From contig DCKD01000014.1 in NCBI GenBank assembly GCA_002320245.1, forward strand, positions 1 to 29,131: 29,131 bases of DNA, read 5' to 3'. Origin of the DNA: Lachnospiraceae bacterium UBA1683 (GTDB taxonomy: Bacteria > Bacillota > Clostridia > Lachnospirales > Lachnospiraceae). The notes beneath the pieces were generated by a model that did not search any database, was not told the DNA's origin, and saw nothing but the letters and a program-made list of their open reading frames with translations. The translations under genes and the position numbers were made by a program. Below are positions 15,934 to 23,295 of this stretch, piece after piece (positions within the stretch are counted from its first letter, which is position 1; each line of letters begins with the position of its first letter).

Positions 15934-18102
15934 TCAGATTTCATACCATACAATTTCGTTTGCATCCAAATCCAAATCAAAACTTGTGCCATCGCCTTTA
16001 TATACAGTTGTGCTCTGTGGCTCGTATGTATTATTTACCACACAGTATTTCCCGTTTTTCACATAGGCATGTACTTCTACATTAAAGTTCGTGCTGAACC
16101 ATTTCTGCAGATTTTCCTCATCATGGGAAGACCAGATGATAGACCTGTACAGGAGCCGGCTGTTCTCAAAGCTGTATGGAAGGCCGCTGATATACACACA
16201 CCTGCCCTCTCCGAATTCACGGACAGCAAGCTGAACCTCCTTCTCCCTCTGTACGAGGATTGTAGTTCCATCCAGCGCATAAATGTTCTTCTTGCCTTCA
16301 CCGAAATCAATCTCTTTTGTACAGTCTTCCGTAATAAAATGCTCGTGCTCATCCCAGTTGTATTTATCTACATTCAGAGTAAATCCGGTTTCTTTCTCCA
16401 CGCCCATCACGGTTGCCAACTGGAAGAAATGACCTTCATACTGATGTGCTGCCGGTTCTCCAACACCGATAAATCCGCCGCCCCTGTAAATAAACCGTTT
16501 TACAGCCGTTATAATAGTCTCGTCTGTCCAGTTCTCTCCGCCTGTATATGCGGTATCAGCATCACCTACATTTAAGATTACATCAATATCATCCAGTACC
16601 TCCGGATTCTCACGGATGTCATCAAAACTGATGAATTTCACATCAAACGGAGCACCGCTGAGTGCTTCGATTACACCGGCATAAGAATAATTCTGTTTGT
16701 AATAGATTGCATGATGCACCATATGATTTCCCCATGCACGCATCTTACCCCAACAGTTCAATACTGCCACTTTCTTAATGCAATATGGTGTAGTACCCTT
16801 GATATTGTCATATAATGTACGGAACTCCTGACATACACTCTCAACGTAATCGATAAAATCCGGGAACTGTACTGCCAGTTTTAAATACCCGCCATATCCG
16901 ATTCGGTCAATTGGCTTTCTCAAAATCGCTCTTCTCGCTGTTACCCAATTCACCTTCGCCTCTTTCACCGGATTCCCGCCTTCATGGAATGTGTCCGGGA
17001 AAAAGTATGGCAGGAATCTGCCTTCTGTATATTTTACACCCTCAATATCACTGATTAACCGGAGGGTAGCCCCATTTCCCACACTTCCTACTACTGCATC
17101 CAATCCAATGGTCTTGAACTCGTCCATAAACGGTTCCATTCCAATCCAGTGATCACCCAGGAACATCATGGCCTCTTTTCCGCATTCATGTGTAATATCC
17201 ACCATCTCTTTTGCCAGTTTTGCGACTTCTCTTCTCTGAAATGCCTGAAAATCCTGAAATTCCTTTGATGGAATCCGGTAGGTATTGTTCATATATCCCT
17301 GGTCAATGATATATTCCGGACGGAACTTATATCCAGCTTCCTGTTCGAACTGCTCCAGTATATATGGGCTGACAGACGCCGAATATCCATACCAGTCTAC
17401 ATATTTTTCTCTCGCCAGTTCATCAAAGATTAACGTGAACTGATGGAAAAATGTAGTATAACGGATCACATCTATATGCGGATTATCCTCGATATATTTG
17501 CGAAGGCGTTTTATAGAATATTCATGTGTCTTCGGCTGTCTCACATCAAATGTAATCTGCTTTTCAAAATCAGTCCAGCCGTTTGTCACTGCATTGTACA
17601 TATGTACCGGATCCCACATAATATACGCCAGAAAACTTACCGTATAATCATGAAATTCCTTTGCCTTGTGGATGGTTACATCCCCGCTCTGAGAATCATA
17701 GCTCCAGTCAGATGTCGGAACTACTTCGCCCTCTGTGCGGTCGATTACCTCCCACCATCTTGTGATATCGTCACAATCATTCACCTTGAGCATATCCGGA
17801 TACAAATGATTCATCAGATGAACAGACAGTTCACTGTCCACAGCAGTATAAAACGGCGTCATAATATACATTTGCTGAATCTCATCCGGATTCGCTTTTG
17901 CCCACTCATTGTCCTTTCTTGTTGTATAGTAAGTTGAGTACACCTTTGCATCTGCATCTCTTAACTCTTCCGGATAATCAGTTCCGTCACAGTCGCGAAT
18001 CGCATCTGCCCCCCACCTTTCTAACAACTCCAGTGTTTCCGGCACTACATCAATGTCTGTTGGTATCGTTACTCTTCCGCGTGTACACTCTTTCACATTC
18101 AT
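15934..18102 (-). CDS. lnpA: GH112 galacto-N-biose/lacto-N-biose phosphorylase
   Basis: The 722-residue cytoplasmic enzyme belongs to GH112. It reversibly phosphorolyses Gal-beta-1,3-GlcNAc (lacto-N-biose, from milk oligosaccharides) or Gal-beta-1,3-GalNAc (galacto-N-biose, from mucin) to Gal-1-P and HexNAc. Family segments are GRVTIPTDIDV at the N-terminus, DQGYMNNTYR around residues 267-276 and MFLGDHWIGMEP around 313-324; Asp317 probably equals the general acid Asp313 of the Bifidobacterium longum enzyme. No signal peptide is present. The SD (AAGGAG) is almost touching ATG 18102; GTG 18096, seven bases from the SD, may be the real start. GH112 also contains galactosyl-rhamnose phosphorylases; the NahK-like kinase nearby favours the HexNAc substrate. 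Confidence 0.9.
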   Translation of the reverse strand: MNVKECTRGRVTIPTDIDVVPETLELLERWGADAIRDCDGTDYPEELRDADAKVYSTYYTTRKDNEWAKANPDEIQQMYIMTPFYTAVDSELSVHLMNHLYPDMLKVNDCDDITRWWEVIDRTEGEVVPTSDWSYDSQSGDVTIHKAKEFHDYTVSFLAYIMWDPVHMYNAVTNGWTDFEKQITFDVRQPKTHEYSIKRLRKYIEDNPHIDVIRYTTFFHQFTLIFDELAREKYVDWYGYSASVSPYILEQFEQEAGYKFRPEYIIDQGYMNNTYRIPSKEFQDFQAFQRREVAKLAKEMVDITHECGKEAMMFLGDHWIGMEPFMDEFKTIGLDAVVGSVGNGATLRLISDIEGVKYTEGRFLPYFFPDTFHEGGNPVKEAKVNWVTARRAILRKPIDRIGYGGYLKLAVQFPDFIDYVESVCQEFRTLYDNIKGTTPYCIKKVAVLNCWGKMRAWGNHMVHHAIYYKQNYSYAGVIEALSGAPFDVKFISFDDIRENPEVLDDIDVILNVGDADTAYTGGENWTDETIITAVKRFIYRGGGFIGVGEPAAHQYEGHFFQLATVMGVEKETGFTLNVDKYNWDEHEHFITEDCTKEIDFGEGKKNIYALDGTTILVQREKEVQLAVREFGEGRCVYISGLPYSFENSRLLYRSIIWSSHDEENLQKWFSTNFNVEVHAYVKNGKYCVVNNTYEPQSTTVYKGDGTSFDLDLDANEIVWYEI

Positions 18103-18143
18103 TCTCCTTCCCGCCTGTTATATTTTACTAAAATTCTAATCTA

Positions 18144-18172
18144 AGAATACAAAAAAATATACATATAGTCAA
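18144..18172 (-). promoter_or_regulatory. Promoter of the GH112 gene
   Basis: TTGACT (18172-18167), a 17-base spacer and TATTCT (18149-18144) on the minus strand, 42 bases before the start codon, so the phosphorylase has its own promoter. In the stretch from 18173 to 18396 I see only AT-rich sequence and no supported gene. Confidence 0.6.
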
Positions 18173-18396
18173 TTTGCTTATTGCTTTGATTTTTAGGATT
18201 CTTGCTTTTCTTCAAATTTCTATTAATATTTCGATATTTTAATCTTATTTCCATGTGTCCGCTTAATTTTGCAGGCAGCTCTTTTTTTGCTTTCTATTGT
18301 CCATTTGGACCGCCTCCTTTGATTTTGAGTTTGGCTTGCGAAACCATTCTCATCATATCACAGGAGGCTTCATTTTGTTATCCTCACCGCTTCCGC

Positions 18397-18791
18397 CTAC
18401 TCCATTCTCACCAGCATAGCTGGGGGATTAGTCCTTTCATTAAGCCTCTCTGAACAATATGGATATTTATCTCCGATATCATATGAATTTCCTTTATTTT
18501 TCCAATCAATCCAAGGAATATTTATATCTGTATTTTCGAAAAAAGTGCTGTATTCTGTAAGTTCAGTTAGAATATTATAAAGATTTTGTTTCGATAATAA
18601 ACTCTTATATGTACCCGATTTTGCAAGTTTTCCTGTTGAGGTACGCTTAAATTTAGCATTAATCTTCCCGACTAAATCTTTTAATTCTTTTATATCTTCA
18701 TCTTCTTCCAACATCTTGTGTACTGCTTAAAGTCTAATGTCTATTTTCTCTTTTTTAGCATCATAATCTGTGATTTTCAGAAACTTATGTT
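18397..18791 (-). pseudogene. Broken fragment of an ATPase-like protein downstream of the DpnII-type gene
   Basis: An open stretch of 105 codons (18714-18397) continues upstream in the same frame through a TAA at about 18729 to codons reading KHKFLKITDYDAKKEK, so one nonsense mutation splits it. The joined product is Lys/Glu-rich and probably helical, then has WIDWKNKG and a YPYCSERL segment that recalls the Cys-containing hairpins of SMC/AAA-type ATPases. No start region, Walker motif or complete C-terminus is present, and the last ~10 codons look like foreign sequence. I call it a decayed fragment of a gene linked to the restriction system; family assignment is weak. Confidence 0.45.
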
Positions 18792-18796
18792 TATTT

Positions 18797-19540
18797 TTAT
18801 TGAAATATTGTTTTCATCACACCATGTTCCATATCATCAATACTATAAATGTGCTTCATCACATCGAAAGTTTCTCTCAGATTTCCTCTGGCACTCTTCC
18901 ATCCAATTCCATCTGTAAACCATACGAATTCAAATCCATCTACTGTATCTAACATCTTATAGCTACGAGCAGTTTCATTTAACTTTGAATCACCACCAGA
19001 GTAAAAGTTTGTTTCGATTGCATAAATTTTATTTTCTGTCTTAATGACAAAATCAAATCTCTTCGCCGCTTTTCCTTGATTTGATAATGCAGATAAATCT
19101 ATACTCCACTTTCTTTCAATATCAACAAGATACATTTCCTTAAAGTAGTTGACATCTCTTTGGAATCCAGCTTCTTTTATGTACATTTCAACTAAATCCT
19201 CCATCAAGCGACCGCTTCTATTTTTTCTTCCATTAGAGTCCAGTCCCGTTTCAACACCTGTAACATAATCTACAAGGTTATTGATAAGATGATTCTGCAA
19301 CAAATCAAATAAGCCTGTTTTTTCCATAAAATAGCAATATTGCTCGAATGTTTTAAACAAATGACTATTTGGTCTATATTCCCCACCATTTAGTACATCA
19401 AAATTAAATTTGTATAGATGTCCCCCATTTTCATCTTGGCAGTAAATTTCATTTTCTCTCTTGGCCAGCAAAATCGGAATAGCTTTTAATGTATCTGGAT
19501 ATTTCTTCATAATATTTATAAAATCTTCTTTGATATTCTT
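18797..19540 (-). pseudogene. Main body of a DpnII-type (GATC) restriction endonuclease, 5' end displaced
   Basis: From KNIKEDFINI (19540) to the stop at 18797 the sequence matches the DpnII/MboI family, type II enzymes that cut GATC: LLQNHLINNLVDYVTGVETG, SNGRKNRSGRLMEDLVE, IDLSALSNQGKAAKRFDFVIK, and AIETNFYSGGDSKLNETARS containing the ExN catalytic-region segment. The ATG at 19510 gives a 237-residue ORF, but the family normally has about 50 further N-terminal residues. These survive nearby in two displaced pieces (19713-19790 minus and 19662-19727 plus). The gene is therefore rearranged and probably inactive, although the C-terminal region is intact. AT-rich compared with the glycan locus. 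Confidence 0.85.
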
Positions 19541-19727
19541 ACGTTTTGCGGTTCTGGTACGACAGGTTCAGTTGCATTAAAACATAATACAAAGTTCATT
19601 GGTATAGACAATGTAGAAGAATATTTGCAAATTACGCAAAGAAGATTGGAGAGGGTACAGAATGAGAAACAGAGATTTTGACGAATGGTTAGGTAAATTC
19701 AAAGCCAGCATCAATAAGAGAATTTAA
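19541..19727 (+). pseudogene. Inverted piece: C-terminus of an adenine methyltransferase plus the first 17 or so codons of the DpnII-type gene
   Basis: On the plus strand, opposite to the rest of the locus, 19544-19681 reads FCGSGTTGSVALKH through GIDNVEEYLQITQRRL and a stop. This is the SAM-binding motif I and C-terminus of a DpnA-like DNA methyltransferase. Overlapping it, ATG 19662 begins MRNRDFDEWLGKFKASI, the N-terminus of DpnII family proteins, ending after 21 codons at 19727. The overlap is the natural methyltransferase-endonuclease gene junction. The matching upstream methyltransferase half ends in VILDPF at 19791 on the minus strand, so the segment has been cut out of the gene pair and inverted. 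Confidence 0.8.
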
Positions 19728-20450
19728 GATATTAAGCTCTATCTTGATTTCGTCTACATTTCTATGTACTTTTTCAAAATCAACATAATAAAACGGATCT
19801 AAGATAACTTGTCCTTCTTCCGTTGAAGCTAATACAATTCTTTCCAACAAGTACTCAGGCTTTTGAGTTGGATGCTTTCCTTCAGTTTTTCCACTTGGCT
19901 TTGTTAAACTTCCTACCCAAACATCCTTCATTTGTTTTCCTTCGTTCATCTCTTTCATCTTCTGATAGTCAAAAAAATGCCGACACTTTTTCTCATCCTT
20001 CCGAGCCCAGTTATAGTGTCCTTTTGAGCTTTCTGAAAGCAGATTTGCCAGTCTTGCGAGATGAGCCGCAGCAACATAAGAAGCACCGGGGAATTCAAAT
20101 AACAAAGCATAAACAGAAGCTATATGAAGTGTAGGAACGAGTTTTTCCAGCTCTGGAAAAAGAATGTTTATAAGGCGAGAAACAGAAGTTTTCAATTTTG
20201 CCCGTTCTTTTACCTTATCAAAACGATAACGAGTGAGTGACTTTAATTCCTCGTTGTGGTAAGATGTGTCTTCCAGTCCTACTTTTACTTTTGTCAAATC
20301 ATCGGAAACGGATTCAATTCTTTGAAATAAGGATTCAAATCCGTCCCGGTTATTAGAGATGGTAAAAGATTTGAATAACACCTCTCCATCTGAGTTTGTG
20401 ATAAAGCAATCATGCTTATCCTTAGCAACATCAATTCCAACGTAAATCAT
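19689..20450 (-). pseudogene. Chimeric ORF: IS110 transposase relic, methyltransferase fragment and DpnII fragment
   Basis: One open frame of 253 codons joins three unrelated pieces. 20450-20013 is an IS110-family transposase with the N-terminal DEDD strand YVGIDVAKDKHD, but it jumps from VGLE to DTSYHNEEL, losing a large internal part of the catalytic domain, and lacks the C-terminal Ser-containing domain. 20012-19791 is a DpnA-type methyltransferase piece: WARKDEKK, FFDYQKMKEMNEGKQMKDVW, GKHPTQKPEYLLERI, ending VILDPF. 19790-19713 is DpnII residues YYVDFEKVHRNVDEIKIELN onward, followed by antisense of the inverted segment. A good AAGGAG SD precedes ATG 20450. Any protein made would be non-functional. 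Confidence 0.8.
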
Positions 20451-20640
20451 AAAAATGCTCCTTTGAAAAAACATTTGATACTGTTTAGAACCACTGGTAC
20501 TCTTTGCGATTGTAACCTCGTTCTAAATAAACCGTCGTGCGGTATCTAACTGATTAACAAATATACAAAGAGACTGTGGTTGTAGCCTTTCTAAAACCAT
20601 CAAGTAGTAGGAGTGATTAAACAATCCGCAGTATCTCCAA
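20451..20640. mobile_element. Possible left-end remnant of the IS110-like element
   Basis: This non-coding stretch precedes the transposase relic. In IS110 elements the region upstream of the transposase encodes the bridge RNA. I can see TCTTTG/CAAAGA and short GGTTGTAGCC-type complementary pieces, but I cannot delimit an element end or a bridge RNA fold by eye. Confidence 0.3.
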
Positions 20641-20706
20641 TAGTATAGCATACAGTCCTTGGAGAGGGGCTATAAACACTACTATATAATACGAGGAATG
20701 TTTCCA

Positions 20707-20922
20707 ATGCATTTCAATAATGACTCAGAACATTATAAAATAATTGGTCTTAATATCAAACGTTGTAGAGAAAGTGAAAAACTCACACAGATGCAGTTAG
20801 CCGAACGCTCACAAATCAGTATCAGCTACCTTTCTAAAATAGAAGCCTCTGGTTGCGACAAGAGTCTCTCTATTTCTGTGCTAAATCAAATTGCAAATGC
20901 TCTGAATGTTGACATAACATAA
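20707..20922 (+). CDS. Small XRE-type HTH regulator, controller-like
   Basis: A 71-residue protein made almost entirely of a Cro/C1-type helix-turn-helix: IGLNIKRCRESEKLTQMQLAE forms helices 1-2 and SQISISYLSKIEASG the recognition helix region, ending at the close of the domain like C proteins of restriction-modification systems. GAGG upstream suits ATG 20707; ATG 20698 is only one base from that SD. It is followed 18 bases later by an endonuclease-like gene on the same strand, an arrangement typical of C.R operons. A TATATA/TATAAT-like box lies near 20682-20690. It may control the endonuclease gene; no methyltransferase partner is visible. Confidence 0.75.
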   Translation: MHFNNDSEHYKIIGLNIKRCRESEKLTQMQLAERSQISISYLSKIEASGCDKSLSISVLNQIANALNVDIT

Positions 20923-20940
20923 TTTTTCAAGGTATAGACT

Positions 20941-21467
20941 ATGCCAAGAACACCCAATAGATTCGGCGGTGGAGGTCGCACCAATGAATACGGACTATTA
21001 TTTGAACAAACAACTGATTTAAATGAAGCTCTCCTTGATGCAGGCTTTGATATTATTAACGACTATGATGTATACTATAACAACAAGTTCGTGGGACAAA
21101 GCATAAGAAAAAGAGCTTTTTCCGATGTGTTTTTAGCTGAAAATGGAATCAATTACTTAGATTATGATTCTAAGCGTTGGGAGCCTGATGGTGCATTTAT
21201 AAACGAGCTAACTCGAACCGTTTACATAATCGAAAAAAATTCCAAAGTGGTGGTGGTTCTGTAGATGAAAAATTAGCCACCTTCCCGTTCAAAACTATAG
21301 AATATGAAAAACTTGTAAATCCAATAGGTTACAAAGTACAATATATTTATTTACTTTCTTCCGAATGGTTTGAGCGCCCAAAATATCAAGATTATTATGA
21401 CTATATGGATGAATTAGGTTGTCTTCATTATTTTGATGCGCTTCCTTTAGATGCAATTGGACTATAA
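20941..21467 (+). pseudogene. PD-(D/E)XK endonuclease gene frameshifted in an A7 tract at its catalytic motif
   Basis: The first frame (107 codons to 21264) leads to WEPDGAFINE (P82, D83) and then IIEK at residues 96-99. At 21233-21239 there are seven A's. Reading one A twice (or an eighth A) gives IIEKKFQSGGGSVDEKL and continues in frame to the TAA at 21465-21467, for 175 residues in all. The restored protein has PD-x(14)-ExK, the classic catalytic pattern of type II restriction endonucleases and related nucleases. I do not recognise the specific family. The heptamer A AAA AAT is also a legal -1 slippery sequence. It may be an off-phase variant, a programmed frameshift or decay. Confidence 0.75.
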
Positions 21468-21478
21468 GAAAAATATAA

Positions 21479-21510
21479 CCATTAACACAAGTGATATTTT
21501 GTGTTAATGG
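21479..21510 (+). terminator. Terminator after the HTH-endonuclease pair
   Basis: CCATTAACACAA and TTGTGTTAATGG form a perfect 12-bp stem with an 8-base loop, beginning 12 bases after the restored endonuclease stop, followed by the T-rich CTATTCTTCTTT. Confidence 0.7.
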
Positions 21511-21536
21511 CTATTCTTCTTTACGGCGAGAAGAAA

Positions 21537-21790
21537 CTAACGTTCTCGATTATTCTTGAATTTAACTTCTTTATTACTAACCACATCCGCTCTTTTCTGT
21601 ATCTGCTCTGCTTGTCGTAATCTTTCACGCACACTTCTCGGCTGTTCTTTAACCACCTCACCTTTCTCCCATCGTTCCACAGCCACTTCATACTGTTCAT
21701 ATTCACGTTTCGCTACATTATAGTCTGCCATAAAATCTCTGGTAAAGTTGTAACCATATTCTCGAACAATCTGAGATAATCTTCTTACAA
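21537..21790 (-). pseudogene. C-terminal fragment of a mobilisation-like protein
   Basis: The frame is open from about 21790 to the stop at 21537, with codons RRLSQIVREYGYNFTRDF before the internal ATG at 21731 and then 64 residues, highly charged and helical (VRERLRQAEQIQKRADVV). It looks like the C-terminal tail of a plasmid or ICE protein, perhaps a relaxase, but I cannot name the family with confidence. It stops abruptly where the divergent integrase fragment begins, so it is a truncated relic. Confidence 0.4.
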
Positions 21791-21969
21791 TGGAACACGT
21801 ATTTCAGAGTTTATCTAAAGCATCTGTACAGGATACAACAATCAAGAGAATTGTGGGGCACTCTGGAGCAATGTCATTAACCGAAAAAGTTTATACCCAC
21901 TTAGATATGCAGGTGCTTGTGGATGCAATTAACAAGACCTTAGAATATTACGGATACTACAAAAGCTGA
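21790..21969 (+). pseudogene. C-terminal fragment of a tyrosine integrase
   Basis: 59 codons from ATG 21790 (the first of which may be junction sequence) include TTIKRIVGHSGAMSLTEKVYTHLDM. This is the final catalytic region of phage/ICE-type tyrosine recombinases, with the HS pair of the GHS motif and the nucleophile Tyr in VYTHLD, ending shortly after as these proteins do. The N-terminal DNA-binding parts and the first catalytic Arg are missing. It lies about 255 bases from the 3' end of rpsI and points towards it, as an element integrated there would. Confidence 0.8.
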
Positions 21970-22017
21970 CACAATCCCTGCATAAAGAAGGGGACACAAT
22001 CCCTGCATAAAGAAGGG
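21968..22017. repeat. Tandem 25-bp repeat, two copies plus a partial third
   Basis: A 25-bp unit beginning GACACAATCCCTGC and ending AAGAAGGG occurs at 21968-21992 and 21993-22017, then GACACC begins a third copy. It immediately overlaps the integrase stop codon. The GGGGACA core resembles the repeats at 11206 and 15865. Confidence 0.75.
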
Positions 22018-22150
22018 GACACCTTCCAGTAGTCGATTACTGAAAAATGTCCCTACATATTACTGATATTTTTATTGCAAACGTGTTACAAACCTGTTGC
22101 AAACTGAATAAATCCAAACACTTTTCACCGCGTTCCAGAACGTTTGTGGC

Positions 22151-22184
22151 AAAAAGAAACCCCAGAAACACAAGGTTTCCAGGG
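22151..22184 (-). terminator. Terminator of the rplM-rpsI operon
   Basis: On the minus strand CCCTGGAAAC and GTTTCTGGGG form a 10-bp RNA stem with two G-U pairs and a 5-base loop, followed by TTTCTTTTT. It lies about 40 bases after the rpsI stop. Between it and the tandem repeat (22018-22150) I see no gene. Confidence 0.75.
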
Positions 22185-22224
22185 TCGGTATACATTTTGA
22201 TATTCTCTTTTGATTATCTCTTTG

Positions 22225-22617
22225 TTAACGTTTAGAAAACTGTGGTGCTCTACGTGCTGCCTTGAGACCGTACTTCTTACGTTCTTTCATTCTTGGATCA
22301 CGTGTCAGGTATCCGGCTTTCTTAAGGACCGGTCTGTACTCAGCGTCAGCCTCAAGAAGCGCTCTGGAAATTCCATGACGGATAGCTCCTGCCTGTCCTG
22401 TGTAGCCGCCTCCGTGAACGTTAACCAGTACGTCGAACTTATCAACTGTTCCTGTAGCAACGAGCGGCTGACGAACAACTACTTTCAGCGTTTCCAGTCC
22501 CAAATACTCGTCGATATCTCTTTTATTGATTGTAATCTTTCCTGTTCCAGGTACAAGATATACTCTTGCGATAGATTTTTTTCTTCTTCCTGTTCCGTAA
22601 TATTTTGTATTAGCCAC
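22225..22617 (-). CDS. rpsI: 30S ribosomal protein S9
   Basis: The 130-residue protein is S9 of the small subunit, whose C-terminal tail reaches the P-site tRNA. Visible are YYGTGRRKKSIARV near the N-terminus, VNVHGGGYTGQAGAIRHGISRAL in the middle, and the terminal PQFSKR that is nearly invariant. It is 26 bases downstream of rplM, the standard operon. Its 3' end is a recognised integration site for some Firmicute conjugative elements. Confidence 0.98.
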   Translation of the reverse strand: MANTKYYGTGRRKKSIARVYLVPGTGKITINKRDIDEYLGLETLKVVVRQPLVATGTVDKFDVLVNVHGGGYTGQAGAIRHGISRALLEADAEYRPVLKKAGYLTRDPRMKERKKYGLKAARRAPQFSKR

Positions 22618-22643
22618 TGTAATGTCCTCCTTTCAACCTCTCA

Positions 22644-23072
22644 TTAAAATGTCAATACTTCTGGTTTCTGAGCCTGATTTTTGTGCTCCGGTCCAGCGTA
22701 TACGTGAAGTTTCTTGATCATATCTCTTCCCATAGGTCCTTTTGGAAGCATTCCTTTCACTGCAAGCTCAATAACCTTTTCAGGTTTCTTAGCCATCATC
22801 TCTGCAAGTGTAGTCTCCTTCATTCCGCCTACAAAATCAGAGTGATTATAATAGATCTTCTGCTGAAGTTTCTTTCCGGAAACTTTTACTTTCTCTGCAT
22901 TAACAACTACTACATAGTCGCCTGTATCAATGTGTGGTGTATACTCAGGTTTGTTCTTTCCTCTAAGTACTTTTGCAATCTCTGAAGCCATACGTCCTAA
23001 TGTCTGGCCTTCGGCATCAACCACATACCATTTTCTTTCAATCTTGTCTGGGTTAGCCATATAAGTTTTCAT
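22644..23072 (-). CDS. rplM: 50S ribosomal protein L13
   Basis: The 142-residue protein is L13, an early assembly protein of the large subunit. It starts MKTYMANPDKIERKWYVVDA and carries GRMASEIAKVLRGKNKPEYTP and the MLPKGPMGRDMIKKLHVYAG signature. SD is AGGAGG. It is the first gene of the rplM-rpsI operon under the promoter at 23184-23212. Confidence 0.98.
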   Translation of the reverse strand: MKTYMANPDKIERKWYVVDAEGQTLGRMASEIAKVLRGKNKPEYTPHIDTGDYVVVVNAEKVKVSGKKLQQKIYYNHSDFVGGMKETTLAEMMAKKPEKVIELAVKGMLPKGPMGRDMIKKLHVYAGPEHKNQAQKPEVLTF

Positions 23073-23102
23073 GGGTGTTCCTCCTATTAATAATTATCAT
23101 AT

Positions 23103-23178
23103 AACATCGTTTTGCTTTTTATATGAAATCAGCCTACTCCGGGGCTATGGCGTATGCTGTTTCTCCTTTTGTCATGCT
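23103..23178 (-). promoter_or_regulatory. Leader of rplM, possible L13 autoregulatory element
   Basis: The transcript would have a leader of roughly 100 bases. Its middle contains GCCATAGCCCCGGAGTAGGC, which can fold with GCC/GGC closing pairs, and AAAGGAGAAAC just before it. Firmicute L13 leaders are known cis-regulators in this position; the match here is by position and general pattern only. Confidence 0.4.
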
Positions 23179-23183
23179 GTACT

Positions 23184-23212
23184 ATTATAGTATGACAGAC
23201 TTCGATTGTCAA
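23184..23212 (-). promoter_or_regulatory. Consensus promoter of rplM-rpsI
   Basis: TTGACA (23212-23207), a 17-base spacer and TATAAT (23189-23184) on the minus strand: a perfect sigma-A consensus, as expected for a ribosomal operon. Confidence 0.9.
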
Positions 23213-23295
23213 TGTTTTTTTCATTTTTCTGCATAAACGGCATAAACCCTATTTTCTGCATTAACCTTTTTCTGCATAACCTGTATAAAACGGTT

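Noticed and set aside
18173..18396. Possible gene or IS end between lnpA and the ATPase-like fragment
   Set aside because: I see no supported frame, inverted repeat or RNA structure in this AT-rich stretch.
19689..20474. Functional IS110 transposase
   Set aside because: A large part of the catalytic domain and the whole C-terminal domain are absent, and the 3' part belongs to other genes.
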